This document shows, piece by piece, positions 21,040 through 29,546 of a DNA stretch of 38,144 bases (the first letter of the stretch is position 1; the number at the start of each line of letters is the position of its first letter). The notes under the pieces are model-generated. The model made no database searches, had not been told where the DNA came from, and saw only the letters and a list, made by a program, of their open reading frames with translations. Source of the stretch: Acidimicrobiales bacterium (lineage in GTDB: Bacteria > Actinomycetota > Acidimicrobiia > Acidimicrobiales > SZUA-35); the NCBI GenBank assembly GCA_020628065.1, contig JAHDFR010000029.1:1-38144 (forward strand), read 5' to 3'. Position numbers and translations under genes: made by a program.

Positions 21040-21819
21040 ATGAACGCGGAAACCGGCCACCAGGACAACAGTGCAACCACGGCCTCTGCCGGTGAAGCTG
21101 CCACACCGCTAGGTGAGCTATCCATTCTTCCGGTTCCCGGACTGCCCGAGGTTGCCCCCGGGGACGATCTCGTGTCGATGATCATCGATGCCTGCTTGGC
21201 CACTCACGGCATCAACCACCACGACGTCCTGGTCGTCAGCCAGAAGGTCGTCTCCAAAGCCGAAGGCCAGCTCGTCACCGTCGACCCTGATGATCCTCTG
21301 GCTCACAAGCCGCTGGTGCTGAACGAGGCGGAACGGGTTCTACGCCGCCGTGGTGACTTGATCATCACCGAAACCAAACACGGTTTTGTGTGTGCCAACG
21401 CCGGGATCGACCGATCAAACGTCGCTCCTGATATCGCCGCGCTGCTACCCGAAGACTCCGATCGGTCGGCCAGACGGATTCGAGACGCCATCGGCGGTCG
21501 ACTAGACACCGATGTCGGGGTGATTGTGGCCGACACCTTCGGCCGGCCTTGGCGACGAGGATTGACCGACGTCGCCCTGGGGAGTGCCGGTCTGGTCCCT
21601 GTGCTCGACTTGCGGGGATCCACCGACGCTTTGGGTCGAGAGCTGCACGTCACCGAAGTGTGCATCGTCGACCAGCTGGCCGGGGCAGCTGAACTGGTAC
21701 GAGGAAAGTCGACCGGGACGGCGGTAGCCGTCATCCGGGGCGGTCCCGATCAGTGGTTTGGATCCGGCTCGGTCGCCGACGACGTCGTGCGATCGCCGAA
21801 CGAGGATCTGTTTCGTTGA
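21040..21819 (+). CDS. fbiB: F420-0:gamma-glutamyl ligase, CofE domain only
   Basis: A 259-residue CofE-type ligase adding glutamates to F420-0. Motifs: SQKVVSKAEGQ (67-77), ETKHGFVCANAGID (111-124), DTFGRPWRRG (165-174) and DLRGSTDALGREL. Mycobacterial FbiB is about 450 residues and carries an extra FMN/nitroreductase-like domain; here the protein ends after the ligase domain, like archaeal CofE. I start at the ATG 21040 (GAGG three bases upstream, TATGTT -10-like at 21026-21031); a TTG at 21031 is also possible. The stop TGA overlaps a TTG start of the helicase gene (TTGA), so the two are probably translationally coupled. Confidence 0.92.
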   Translation: MNAETGHQDNSATTASAGEAATPLGELSILPVPGLPEVAPGDDLVSMIIDACLATHGINHHDVLVVSQKVVSKAEGQLVTVDPDDPLAHKPLVLNEAERVLRRRGDLIITETKHGFVCANAGIDRSNVAPDIAALLPEDSDRSARRIRDAIGGRLDTDVGVIVADTFGRPWRRGLTDVALGSAGLVPVLDLRGSTDALGRELHVTEVCIVDQLAGAAELVRGKSTGTAVAVIRGGPDQWFGSGSVADDVVRSPNEDLFR

Positions 21820-24335
21820 CCGCCACCGACCCTCACGGCGCTACCAACAGCACGCTCCCGCCATTGGTGGCACATCTCCCTCCTGCGCCCGACCCCGACG
21901 CCCTACTTGACGGCTTCGTCGATTACTCCACCGAGCTGGGCTTGGACCTGTACCCCGCTCAGGAGGAGGCGATTCTTGAACTACTGGCCGGCAACAACGT
22001 CATTTTGGCCACACCCACCGGTTCGGGAAAGTCGATGGTGGCCACCGCCGCCCACTACGCCGCCCTCGCCGCCGATCGCAGGAGCTTCTACACCGCTCCG
22101 ATCAAAGCGCTGGTTTCGGAGAAGTTCTTCGCTCTGCGACGTGAATTTGGCGCTGAACGAGTAGGAATGATCACCGGCGATGTGAGCGCAAACCCCGACG
22201 CTCCCATCATCTGTTGCACGGCCGAGATCCTGGCCAACCAGGCCTTGCGTGACGGCTCGGACACCGACGTGGACGTGGTCATCGCCGACGAGTTTCACTA
22301 CTACGCCGATCCACAACGAGGCTGGGCCTGGCAAATCCCCATCCTTGAGCTACCCCATGCTCAGTTCCTCTTGATCTCGGCAACGCTGGGACCAACCGAT
22401 TTCTTTGAGAGGGAGTTGTCGGCCCGAACCGGTCGCCAGACCGTCACGGTCTCTTCCGAGCAGCGGCCGGTACCCCTTGAGTTCGAATACCGGCGCACGA
22501 CACTTCACCAATCAATAACCGACCTCCTTGAAAGCGACCGGGCGCCGATCTACCTTGTGCACTTCAGTCAGCGGGAGGCCAGCGAGGCGGCGCAGGGTTA
22601 CCTGTCGCTCGACCCGCTATCCAAGACGGAGAAGGATCAGGTCAAGGCGATCATCGAATCTTTTCGATTCGACACTCCGGTAGGGAAGGAACTCAAGCGC
22701 TACCTTTCCGGCGGCGTCGGGGTGCACCACGCCGGCCTTCTACCCCAGTACCGGTTGTTGGTGGAGCGTCTGGCGCAGGACGGTCTACTCAAAATCATTT
22801 GTGGAACCGACACTCTCGGGGTCGGGGTCAACGTCCCAATCCGTTCGGTGCTGTTCACCCAGCTGTGCAAGTTCGACGGAAACAACACGCGAATTCTCTC
22901 CAATCGAGAATTCAAACAGATCGCCGGACGGGCGGGTCGAAAGGGTTTCGACGATGTCGGATATGTGTGGGCCCAGGCACCGGCCCATGTTGTAGAAAAC
23001 TTGAGAGCGGAAGAGAAAGCAGCCGAAGGCGGCAAGAAGCGCAAGGCGGTCAAGAAGAAGCCGCCGGAGCGGGGCTACGCCCACTGGAGCGATGACACCT
23101 TCCGCAAAATGATCGATGGTCAGCCGGAACCGCTGGTTTCGTCGTTCCAGGTCAGCCACCAGATGCTTCTCACCCTGCTCGATCGCCCGGGCGACGGGTG
23201 TGGCGCCACCAAGACACTCCTGACCACCAACCACGAGACCCGTGCCCGCAAGCGGCGGCACATAAGGCGGGCCATTTCCATCTACCGGTCGCTCGATGAG
23301 GCCGAGCTGCTGGAACATCTTGACGAACCCGACGATTTCGGTCGGCGTATTCGAGTCACCTTTGATCTGCAGGATGACTTCGCTCTCCATCAGCCACTGT
23401 CGCTATGGGCTCTGGAGGCTTTCGGCGAGCTTGACATCGCCGACCCCGGATACGCCTTCTCGGTTCTTTCCACCATTGAGGCCACACTCGAGTCGCCGGG
23501 GGTGATTATGGCCGCCCAGCTGCGACAGGCAAAAGACGAACTGATGGCGTCCATGAAGGCCGACGGCGTCGAGTACGACGAGCGCATGGAGCGCCTGGGC
23601 GAGGTTGAAGCACCGAAGCCGGAAGCAGAGCGGCTCTACGGGAGCTTCGACCGTTTTCGTTTGTCGCATCCGTGGGTCTCCGGTGACAACGTCAAGTTGA
23701 AGTCGATTGTTCGGGACATGGCTGAACGGGCCATGACGTTCCGGGAGTACGTAAACCACTACGGACTCAAACGATCAGAGGGTGTCGTGTTGCGGTACCT
23801 GTCAGACGTGTACAAAGCGCTGGTGCAAAACGTGCCGGAGTCGGCCAAGACCGACGAGGTTCTCGACTTGACCGAGTGGTTGGAGGCCGTTGTCCGCCAG
23901 GTCGACTCCAGCCTGATCGACGAGTGGGAGAGCCTTATGTCCACCGCTCCCGACGACGGCGACAACGAAGTTGCCGGATTCCGCTCTGATGACTCCGACA
24001 TCACGAAGAACGTCAGAGCTTTCACCGTCATGGTCCGCAACGAAATGTTCCGTTGGGTTGAGGCGCTGGCTCGGCGAAACCACCAGGCGTTGCCGGAAGG
24101 CCCACATGAGGACGAGATGTCCGGGTATTGGGATGAGTTCGACGAGATTCGTATCGACGCTGAGGCCCGAGGCTCAGCGTTCTTCAGCTACGACCATGCC
24201 ACCGGGCGGGCCGTCCAAATCCTGCACGACCCTGATGGCATTGACTCGTGGCGACTCGAAGCCCAAGTCGACCTGACTCGATCGGCGGCCAACGGGCGGG
24301 CCGAGGTTGACTGGGGACGGGCCCACAGCCTCTAG
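21816..24335 (+). CDS. Ski2-like DEAD/DEAH-box RNA helicase with C-terminal DUF3516
   Basis: An 839-residue superfamily 2 helicase. Motifs in order: YPAQEEA Q-motif region (46-52), Walker A ATPTGSGKS (65-73), TAPIKALVSEK, TGDVS, DEFH motif II (158-161), SAT motif III (188-190), VHHAGLLP, GTDTLGVGVNVP, and motif VI QIAGRAGRKG (368-377). A Lys-rich insert follows (KKRKAVKKK, 407-415). The C-terminal half, with FREYVNHYGLKRSEGVVLRYL and a YKALVQNVP segment, matches DUF3516. A role in RNA unwinding or decay is likely from the family. The start TTG at 21816 overlaps the fbiB stop and has GAGGA nine bases upstream. Nothing links it to F420 except position. Confidence 0.92.
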   Translation: MTATDPHGATNSTLPPLVAHLPPAPDPDALLDGFVDYSTELGLDLYPAQEEAILELLAGNNVILATPTGSGKSMVATAAHYAALAADRRSFYTAPIKALVSEKFFALRREFGAERVGMITGDVSANPDAPIICCTAEILANQALRDGSDTDVDVVIADEFHYYADPQRGWAWQIPILELPHAQFLLISATLGPTDFFERELSARTGRQTVTVSSEQRPVPLEFEYRRTTLHQSITDLLESDRAPIYLVHFSQREASEAAQGYLSLDPLSKTEKDQVKAIIESFRFDTPVGKELKRYLSGGVGVHHAGLLPQYRLLVERLAQDGLLKIICGTDTLGVGVNVPIRSVLFTQLCKFDGNNTRILSNREFKQIAGRAGRKGFDDVGYVWAQAPAHVVENLRAEEKAAEGGKKRKAVKKKPPERGYAHWSDDTFRKMIDGQPEPLVSSFQVSHQMLLTLLDRPGDGCGATKTLLTTNHETRARKRRHIRRAISIYRSLDEAELLEHLDEPDDFGRRIRVTFDLQDDFALHQPLSLWALEAFGELDIADPGYAFSVLSTIEATLESPGVIMAAQLRQAKDELMASMKADGVEYDERMERLGEVEAPKPEAERLYGSFDRFRLSHPWVSGDNVKLKSIVRDMAERAMTFREYVNHYGLKRSEGVVLRYLSDVYKALVQNVPESAKTDEVLDLTEWLEAVVRQVDSSLIDEWESLMSTAPDDGDNEVAGFRSDDSDITKNVRAFTVMVRNEMFRWVEALARRNHQALPEGPHEDEMSGYWDEFDEIRIDAEARGSAFFSYDHATGRAVQILHDPDGIDSWRLEAQVDLTRSAANGRAEVDWGRAHSL

Positions 24336-24349
24336 ACCGGTGCAGCGAA

Positions 24350-24838
24350 CTAGCTGCTGGCCGAAGGCAAAGCGGAGGCTTCGGACTCGATACCGAGTGC
24401 CATGTTGATTCGGGTACTGGAATCAGCCTTCTCGTTGCCACCCATATCGAAGATCATCTCTATGTTGAACTCCCGGCAGACGTCCGATTCGGGAACGACC
24501 GCTCCGTCCTTACGGTCACCGCCATTGGCAAAAATCACTCGGTCGTTCGGATACTTCTCGGCGATGGCTCTTAGAGACTCGCTGACAGTTCGGTCGTCAT
24601 CAATGGCGATGAAGGCCTCGTCAACGACGCGTAGCGACTGAACGATGCGCAGCCGGTCGGCTTCGTCGAGAATGAGCTGGCCTTTCTTGGCGATCTGCTG
24701 CTGGTTGTTGTTCACAATCACGACAAGTCGGTCGCCGGCTTCAGCCGCGGCATCGATCATGTCGAGATGCCCGATGTGGAGCGGGCTGAAGAAGCCACTG
24801 ACGATTACGGTGACGTTCTGATCCTGGGGTGAGTTCAT
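24350..24838 (-). CDS. Adenylyl/cytidylyltransferase-like protein (HIGH family)
   Basis: A 162-residue nucleotidyltransferase. It has SGFFSPLHIGHLDMI with the HIGH motif (21-24), NNNQQQIAKKG, a FANGGDRKD segment (103-111) and SSTRI (140-144), all typical of the HldE-C/RfaE2 and TagD groups that make ADP-heptose or CDP-glycerol-type precursors. The exact substrate cannot be told. ATG at 24836-24838 has GGAG eight bases upstream. It is downstream of three glycosyltransferase genes on the same strand (gap 122 bases), which suggests activation of a sugar or polyol phosphate for surface glycan synthesis. It converges with the helicase gene, 14 bases away. Confidence 0.82.
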   Translation of the reverse strand: MNSPQDQNVTVIVSGFFSPLHIGHLDMIDAAAEAGDRLVVIVNNNQQQIAKKGQLILDEADRLRIVQSLRVVDEAFIAIDDDRTVSESLRAIAEKYPNDRVIFANGGDRKDGAVVPESDVCREFNIEMIFDMGGNEKADSSTRINMALGIESEASALPSASS

Positions 24839-24960
24839 AGCTGGTTCTCCATGCTACCTGGGCGGCTATAGCTGTCATATCGTCCGTATTTCCATCGACT
24901 TTCGCACTTGAGTCGAAGAAACCCGGACTGCGAAGACAACCATCGCCGTGGTGGCACAGC

Positions 24961-26193
24961 CTAGGAGATGAGCGAGGAGAACAGCTTTTCGTAGGCCAAC
25001 GCCTGATCCTTGGGTTGTTGAAGACCTTCGGCGTAGGAGCGCGCTCGTTTTCCCATCTGTTCAAGTTCATGACCGTCGAGGAGCATTTGCTCCAGGCCGG
25101 AGATGAACGCTTTCGGATCATCGGGGGGTACTGCCACCCCGCAATCGGCTTCAGTCACGATTCTTGACACTTCGCTCTCGACATCGACCGAGGCCAAGAT
25201 GGGGCGTCCAGCGGCCAAGATGCCGTACACCTTCGACGGCGTACTGCTGGCGGCGAGGCCGGACTTGAGAAGAATCAGATGGATATCGGCGGCCCCCAAG
25301 ATGGCGGGAACCTGCTCCCGCGGCCCGAAGTCAACCACCGACACATTGTCCAGTGCCGCCGCCCACCGGTCGACTTCAGGGCGAGCAGCACCTTCGCCGT
25401 TGATCACAAAATGCAAGTCCGGTTGACCGTGGCTGGCCTCGGCGGCGATACGCATCAGTTCAAATGACTGGGAGTAGCCCACATTGCCGGAGTACATGAC
25501 AACAGTCTTCTCCGATAGACCAAGCTCACGCCGGTACCAGTTGTCCCGCTCAACCGGCTGTATCCGTTCGATGTCCACAAAGTTCTTTATGAGATGCACC
25601 TGGCGTCCGTCGCCGCCGTCGGTGGTCAGCTTCTGGCAGACGTTGCGCTGCTGGTCATCGGATAGAACCGTGATGGCGTCCGACCGCCGGTAAACGGCCC
25701 GTTCGTAACGTTCCAGCACCGAGATGATTCTCTGGTTGCTGATTGCCCCCAGTTCGACAGCGACATCGGGGAAGATGTCCTGGGTATTCAGCACGAACGG
25801 TGCCCGCATCCTGATGGAAGCAAGCCATGCCGCCTCCGCCAGGAACAACGGTGGCGTCATGGCGAAAACCACGTCGTGGCGTCGCCGAGCCAGACCAAGC
25901 GCGGCCAGAAGGCAGGTTTGCGCAGCGAAGCCGGCGGCCCGGGCCTTGATGTTCGTCTTCTGAGTGGGGAACGGCCAGCACCGGACCACACTCCCCCATT
26001 CGGTTTGCTCCACCCGCCACGGCCGGCCGCGCCAGTCTTGGGCCACTTCGTGTCCTCGATACCACGGTAGTGACGTGACGACGGTCAGTTCGTGTCCTCT
26101 CTTGGCCAGCTGCTCGACCAGACGGGTCATCACCTCACCGGTGGCGGCATGGAGGTCAGGAGCGAAATGGGGACAAAAAACGAGAATCTTCAC
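24961..26193 (-). CDS. GT4 family glycosyltransferase, WbuB-like
   Basis: A 410-residue GT-B fold glycosyltransferase. The N-terminus MKILVFCPHFAPDLHAATGEVMTRLVEQLAKRGHEL and VVTSLPWYRG are typical of the WbuB group (amino-deoxysugar transfer in O-antigen synthesis). The C-terminal donor site includes MYSGNVGYSQSFE, FVINGEGAARPEVDRW and STPSKVYGILAAGRPILASVD. Soluble and presumably membrane-associated inside. GTG at 26191-26193 with GGGAAG seven bases upstream. It follows the next GT4 gene after 34 bases and is likely co-transcribed. The donor sugar is unknown. Confidence 0.9.
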   Translation of the reverse strand: MKILVFCPHFAPDLHAATGEVMTRLVEQLAKRGHELTVVTSLPWYRGHEVAQDWRGRPWRVEQTEWGSVVRCWPFPTQKTNIKARAAGFAAQTCLLAALGLARRRHDVVFAMTPPLFLAEAAWLASIRMRAPFVLNTQDIFPDVAVELGAISNQRIISVLERYERAVYRRSDAITVLSDDQQRNVCQKLTTDGGDGRQVHLIKNFVDIERIQPVERDNWYRRELGLSEKTVVMYSGNVGYSQSFELMRIAAEASHGQPDLHFVINGEGAARPEVDRWAAALDNVSVVDFGPREQVPAILGAADIHLILLKSGLAASSTPSKVYGILAAGRPILASVDVESEVSRIVTEADCGVAVPPDDPKAFISGLEQMLLDGHELEQMGKRARSYAEGLQQPKDQALAYEKLFSSLIS

Positions 26194-26227
26194 GCGGCGA
26201 CTTCCCGAAAATGCGGCGGCGGGCTGT

Positions 26228-27364
26228 TCACCCTACCGCTTCGGCGTAAACCTCTAACAGACGATCGGTGGCGATATCAGGGTCAAAGCCGGCGAGTTGC
26301 CGGAATCCGTTGGTGACCAATGCTTCGGCCGCTGACGGCGATGTGGCCAGCCTGGCAATGGCCTCGGCCCACGCTTTGACATCACCGACCGGCACCCGGA
26401 TCGAGGCCGGTCCGGTGACCTCGGGCAAGGACCCGGCATCGCTGACCACCATCGGGCAACCCAAGTTCATGGCCTCGATGCAAGGATTGCCAAAACCCTC
26501 ATAGGAAGAAGGAAAGGCAAGAGCGACCGCCGTTCTGTACAACTCGGTCAGCCGACGTTCAGAGACTCGACCGGTGAAAACCAGTCGGTCGGAGACACCT
26601 AGATCCTGTGCCTGGCGGCGAAGGCTCAACGTTTGCGGTCCAGGTCTTCCGGTGAACACCAACTTGATGTCGCCGCATGACTCGGGCAACAGTGGCAGAG
26701 CATCCACCAGATCACAGTGCCGCTTATGCCGATAGGTGATTGCCGGATACAAGACAAAACGGCCCAGGTTGTGATCGACGGGCCGATCAACGTCAACGAC
26801 AATCGGCCGTTCGAATCCGAACGGAACCACCCGAATCTTGTCGTCCGGAACCTCAAGGGTCTCGATAAGACGCTGCCGGGTGAACTGTGACGGGCTGACC
26901 ACCAATCGCGCCGCACGTACCGAAGCCGGAATGGCGGCACCAAGCCACCGCCGCTTGACCTGCCCGAAATTCTGCGGCTGCTCAAGTGGTTGCAGATCGT
27001 AAACCGTGACGATGTCGGGCCGGGAGCGGACCCATGGAACGACGCCTCCCATGTGGTGCATAACGTCGTGGCCGCTGCTGAGACCAGCCATCCAAGTGTT
27101 CTCCATGGTCACTCGGCTCATCTTCCCCGAGTGTTGTAGCGGCATTGTTTGCACCGGGAACCGTTCAGTCAGATCCGGATAGCGCTCCAGCACTGCCTGC
27201 CGGCAATACAACACGAACTTGATTCGCTCATCAGCCCGATCGGAAAGGCGTTGCAGTAGACGGATCGAATACTCTTCCGAGCCGCCGACCACTCCCGGGT
27301 CGAGCCATGTCAGGTTGATGCCGACGCTGGCATCGTTACCGTACTTCAGCCGCCGGCCGGTCAC
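26228..27364 (-). CDS. GT4 family glycosyltransferase
   Basis: A 378-residue GT-B glycosyltransferase. N-terminal acceptor domain with GGSEEYSIRLLQRL and HHMGGVVPW; C-terminal donor domain with FVLYPAITYRHKRH, VFTGRVSERRLTELYRTA and the E-x7-E type site SSYEGFGNPCIEAM. It resembles mannosyl- or rhamnosyltransferases of capsule and O-antigen clusters. Start GTG at 27362-27364 overlaps the upstream GT4 stop as GTGA, so the two enzymes are translationally coupled and probably add successive sugars to one glycan. Sugar specificity not determined. Confidence 0.9.
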   Translation of the reverse strand: MTGRRLKYGNDASVGINLTWLDPGVVGGSEEYSIRLLQRLSDRADERIKFVLYCRQAVLERYPDLTERFPVQTMPLQHSGKMSRVTMENTWMAGLSSGHDVMHHMGGVVPWVRSRPDIVTVYDLQPLEQPQNFGQVKRRWLGAAIPASVRAARLVVSPSQFTRQRLIETLEVPDDKIRVVPFGFERPIVVDVDRPVDHNLGRFVLYPAITYRHKRHCDLVDALPLLPESCGDIKLVFTGRPGPQTLSLRRQAQDLGVSDRLVFTGRVSERRLTELYRTAVALAFPSSYEGFGNPCIEAMNLGCPMVVSDAGSLPEVTGPASIRVPVGDVKAWAEAIARLATSPSAAEALVTNGFRQLAGFDPDIATDRLLEVYAEAVG

Positions 27365-28476
27365 GTGTGCTCCCCCAGCGCCTGTTTGAACACCCGGGCG
27401 TAGTCACGTCCGGTTCGTCGCCAGGTCATCTCAGCAGCCCTCCTGGCACCGGCAGCCCGTAACGTGGACGCAAACCCTTCATCGCTGAGAACAGCGGAAA
27501 CAGCCTCGGCTATCTGGTCGATGCTAAGCGGGTCCACCAGAGCGGCCGCTCCTCCGGCCACCTCCTCTGTGGCGGTTCCGGCCGACGTCACGACCGGTGT
27601 GGAGTGAGCCATTGCCTCAAGGACAGGGAGGCCGAAACCTTCGGCCACCGAGGGATACAGCAACAACGAAGCCGAGTGATAGAGGGCGCTCAACGTTGTT
27701 TCGTCGACCATGCCCACTGACCGGAACCGATGACCAAGAGCGCCAAAGGCCTGACCAGCTTCGGCCGAGCCATCCACACCTCCGACGGCGACCACCTGAC
27801 ATTCGAAAGTGTCAAGGGCAACAGCCTTCAGCGCCTCAGCCAACCGAACCGGATTTTTCCGCAACCCGAGCGGTGCCACCAACAACACAAAGCGCTCGGG
27901 AAGATCCAGCGGACCCAAGACCTCGTCTACCCGATCTGACGCACAGACGGGCTCATCCACCCCGTAGGGAACGGTTGTAATCCTGCTCTCGTCAACCCCG
28001 GCGGCAACACAATCTTGTGCAACCACCAAAGACGGAACAACAAAGTGGTCAGACCGTTCCAAGGCTCGACGCCACATGCGAGGAAAGAAGCCGCGTCCCC
28101 TGCGGGTCAGGAACTCAGGGTAGGTGAGAAAGTCGAGATCGTTGACGGTGGCCACGACGGGACGAGTGGTGGGTGGGACGATCAAACTCGATGCCCAGAA
28201 CATGGACTCATCGCTCATGTACCGGTCGACCGAACCACCGTTGGTCCTCATCCACATTTCGTACAGCAGCGGCCGAGGCAAGCGGTGATAGTTGACCGGG
28301 CACGAAGCCGGAATGCGAATTGACGGGTCCGAATCAGGCTGGTGGCGGGCAGCCAGACCGGCAACGGTCAAATCGTTCTCGGCAGCAAGGGCGTCAAGAG
28401 TTTTCTCTGTGGCTTTCGCCGTTCCGCCGGGAACTCTGTGCCAAAACTGCTCGACCAGGGTCAAGACATGAGGCAT
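27361..28476 (-). CDS. GT4 family glycosyltransferase
   Basis: A 371-residue GT-B glycosyltransferase, first gene of the GT4 series. Features: VEQFWHRVPGGTAKATEKTL near the start, TVNDLDFLTYPEF, VVPSLVVAQDCVAAGVDESRI, VLLVAPLGLRKNPVRL, and the donor site YPSVAEGFGLPVLEAMA. The ATG at 28474-28476 gives the usual start of the fold; a TTG two codons upstream is possible. A -10-like TAGATT ends nine bases before the ATG, and there is no SD site, suggesting a very short leader. It overlaps the next GT4 gene by four bases (GTGA). Confidence 0.9.
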   Translation of the reverse strand: MPHVLTLVEQFWHRVPGGTAKATEKTLDALAAENDLTVAGLAARHQPDSDPSIRIPASCPVNYHRLPRPLLYEMWMRTNGGSVDRYMSDESMFWASSLIVPPTTRPVVATVNDLDFLTYPEFLTRRGRGFFPRMWRRALERSDHFVVPSLVVAQDCVAAGVDESRITTVPYGVDEPVCASDRVDEVLGPLDLPERFVLLVAPLGLRKNPVRLAEALKAVALDTFECQVVAVGGVDGSAEAGQAFGALGHRFRSVGMVDETTLSALYHSASLLLYPSVAEGFGLPVLEAMAHSTPVVTSAGTATEEVAGGAAALVDPLSIDQIAEAVSAVLSDEGFASTLRAAGARRAAEMTWRRTGRDYARVFKQALGEHT

Positions 28477-28485
28477 GTACAACCG

Positions 28486-28491
28486 AATCTA
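28486..28491 (-). promoter_or_regulatory. Candidate -10 element of the GT4 operon
   Basis: On the minus strand TAGATT ends nine bases before the ATG of the first GT4 gene, in the 131-base gap after the UXS gene. With no SD site, a transcript starting three to four bases before the ATG would be nearly leaderless. Weak evidence. Confidence 0.3.
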
Positions 28492-28607
28492 CCGCAGGCG
28501 ATCCACTCCCCGGTGAGATACCGGCCATTGTGCAGCATCTACCCACGAAGACTGGTGGCCAACGCCCCTGCCGGTAACGAGCGGCGTGAGGATTGGGGTT
28601 GGAACGA

Positions 28608-29546
28608 CTACAGACCGAGAACGGAAGCGAAGTATTCGGCGGTCTTCGACACGCCTTCAGCCAGAGTAATCGTCGGCTTCCAGGAGAGCTTGGAGTGCGC
28701 TTCGGTCAGATCGGGCCTGCGGCGGGCAGGATCGTCCTGCGGCAACGGCATGAAGCCGATTTCGCTGTCGCTGTTCGTCGCCTTGATGACAACCTCAGCC
28801 AGCTCCAGCATGGAGAATTCACCATCGTTGCCAATGTTGATCGGTCCGAGATGATCGCCGTCAAGCAGAGCCAAGTGGCCGGCCACCTGATCGTCGACGT
28901 AGCAGAAGCTTCGGGTCTGAGAACCGTCGCCGTAGACAGTCAGAGGCTCACCCTTCAGGGCCTGGGTGATAAAGTTCGAAACCACCCGCCCGTCCTCAGG
29001 GCGCATACGTGGTCCGTAGGTGTTGAAAATCCGAACGATTCGGACGTCCACCCCATGATTTCGGTGGTACGCCATAGTCATGGCCTCGGCGAACCGTTTG
29101 GCCTCGTCGTAGACACCTCGCGGTCCGATGGGATTGACGTTACCCCAGTAGCTCTCGGGCTGGGGATGCACCAACGGATCGCCATAGACCTCGCTGGTCG
29201 ATGCCAGAAAGAAGCGGGCGTCGTTGGCTTTGGCGATACTGAGCATGTTCTCAGTACCGAGGGAGCCAACTCGAAGAATCTCCACCGGGATTCGACCGAA
29301 GTCGCTGGGCGACGCCGGCGATGCAAGATGCATGACGGCGTCAACGTTCTCGTCTAGCGGAACCGGATCACATACGTCGTGCTCCAGGAACCGGAAAGCC
29401 GGGTTGTCGTCAAGGTGAGCGATATTGTCGACCCGTCCGGTGACCAGGTTGTCTACACAGACGACCTCGTCTCCCCGTGCGAGCAGTTCATCGACTACGT
29501 GTGAGCCGAGAAACCCCGCTCCTCCACTGACAACAACTTTGGCCAT
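28608..29546 (-). CDS. UDP-glucuronate decarboxylase (UDP-xylose synthase)
   Basis: A 312-residue extended SDR that decarboxylates UDP-glucuronate to UDP-xylose with bound NAD. Motifs: [12 protein letters not shown] (from 6), [23 protein letters not shown] (117-124), YDEAK (Tyr146, Lys150), and the family signature [21 protein letters not shown] followed by [16 protein letters not shown]. Length is that of bacterial UXS. Its ATG follows the ugd stop directly (TAA-ATG), so both enzymes are made together: UDP-glucose to UDP-glucuronate to UDP-xylose. UDP-xylose would feed the nearby glycosyltransferases. Confidence 0.93.
   Translation of the reverse strand: MAKVVVSGGAGFLGSHVVDELLARGDEVVCVDNLVTGRVDNIAHLDDNPAFRFLEHDVCDPVPLDENVDAVMHLASPASPSDFGRIPVEILRVGSLGTENMLSIAKANDARFFLASTSEVYGDPLVHPQPESYWGNVNPIGPRGVYDEAKRFAEAMTMAYHRNHGVDVRIVRIFNTYGPRMRPEDGRVVSNFITQALKGEPLTVYGDGSQTRSFCYVDDQVAGHLALLDGDHLGPINIGNDGEFSMLELAEVVIKATNSDSEIGFMPLPQDDPARRRPDLTEAHSKLSWKPTITLAEGVSKTAEYFASVLGL

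Noticed and set aside
24342-24357. GCAGC/GCTGC hairpin between helicase and nucleotidyltransferase genes as terminator
   Set aside because: Only five base pairs, no U run, and it overlaps the stop of the nucleotidyltransferase gene; too weak to call.
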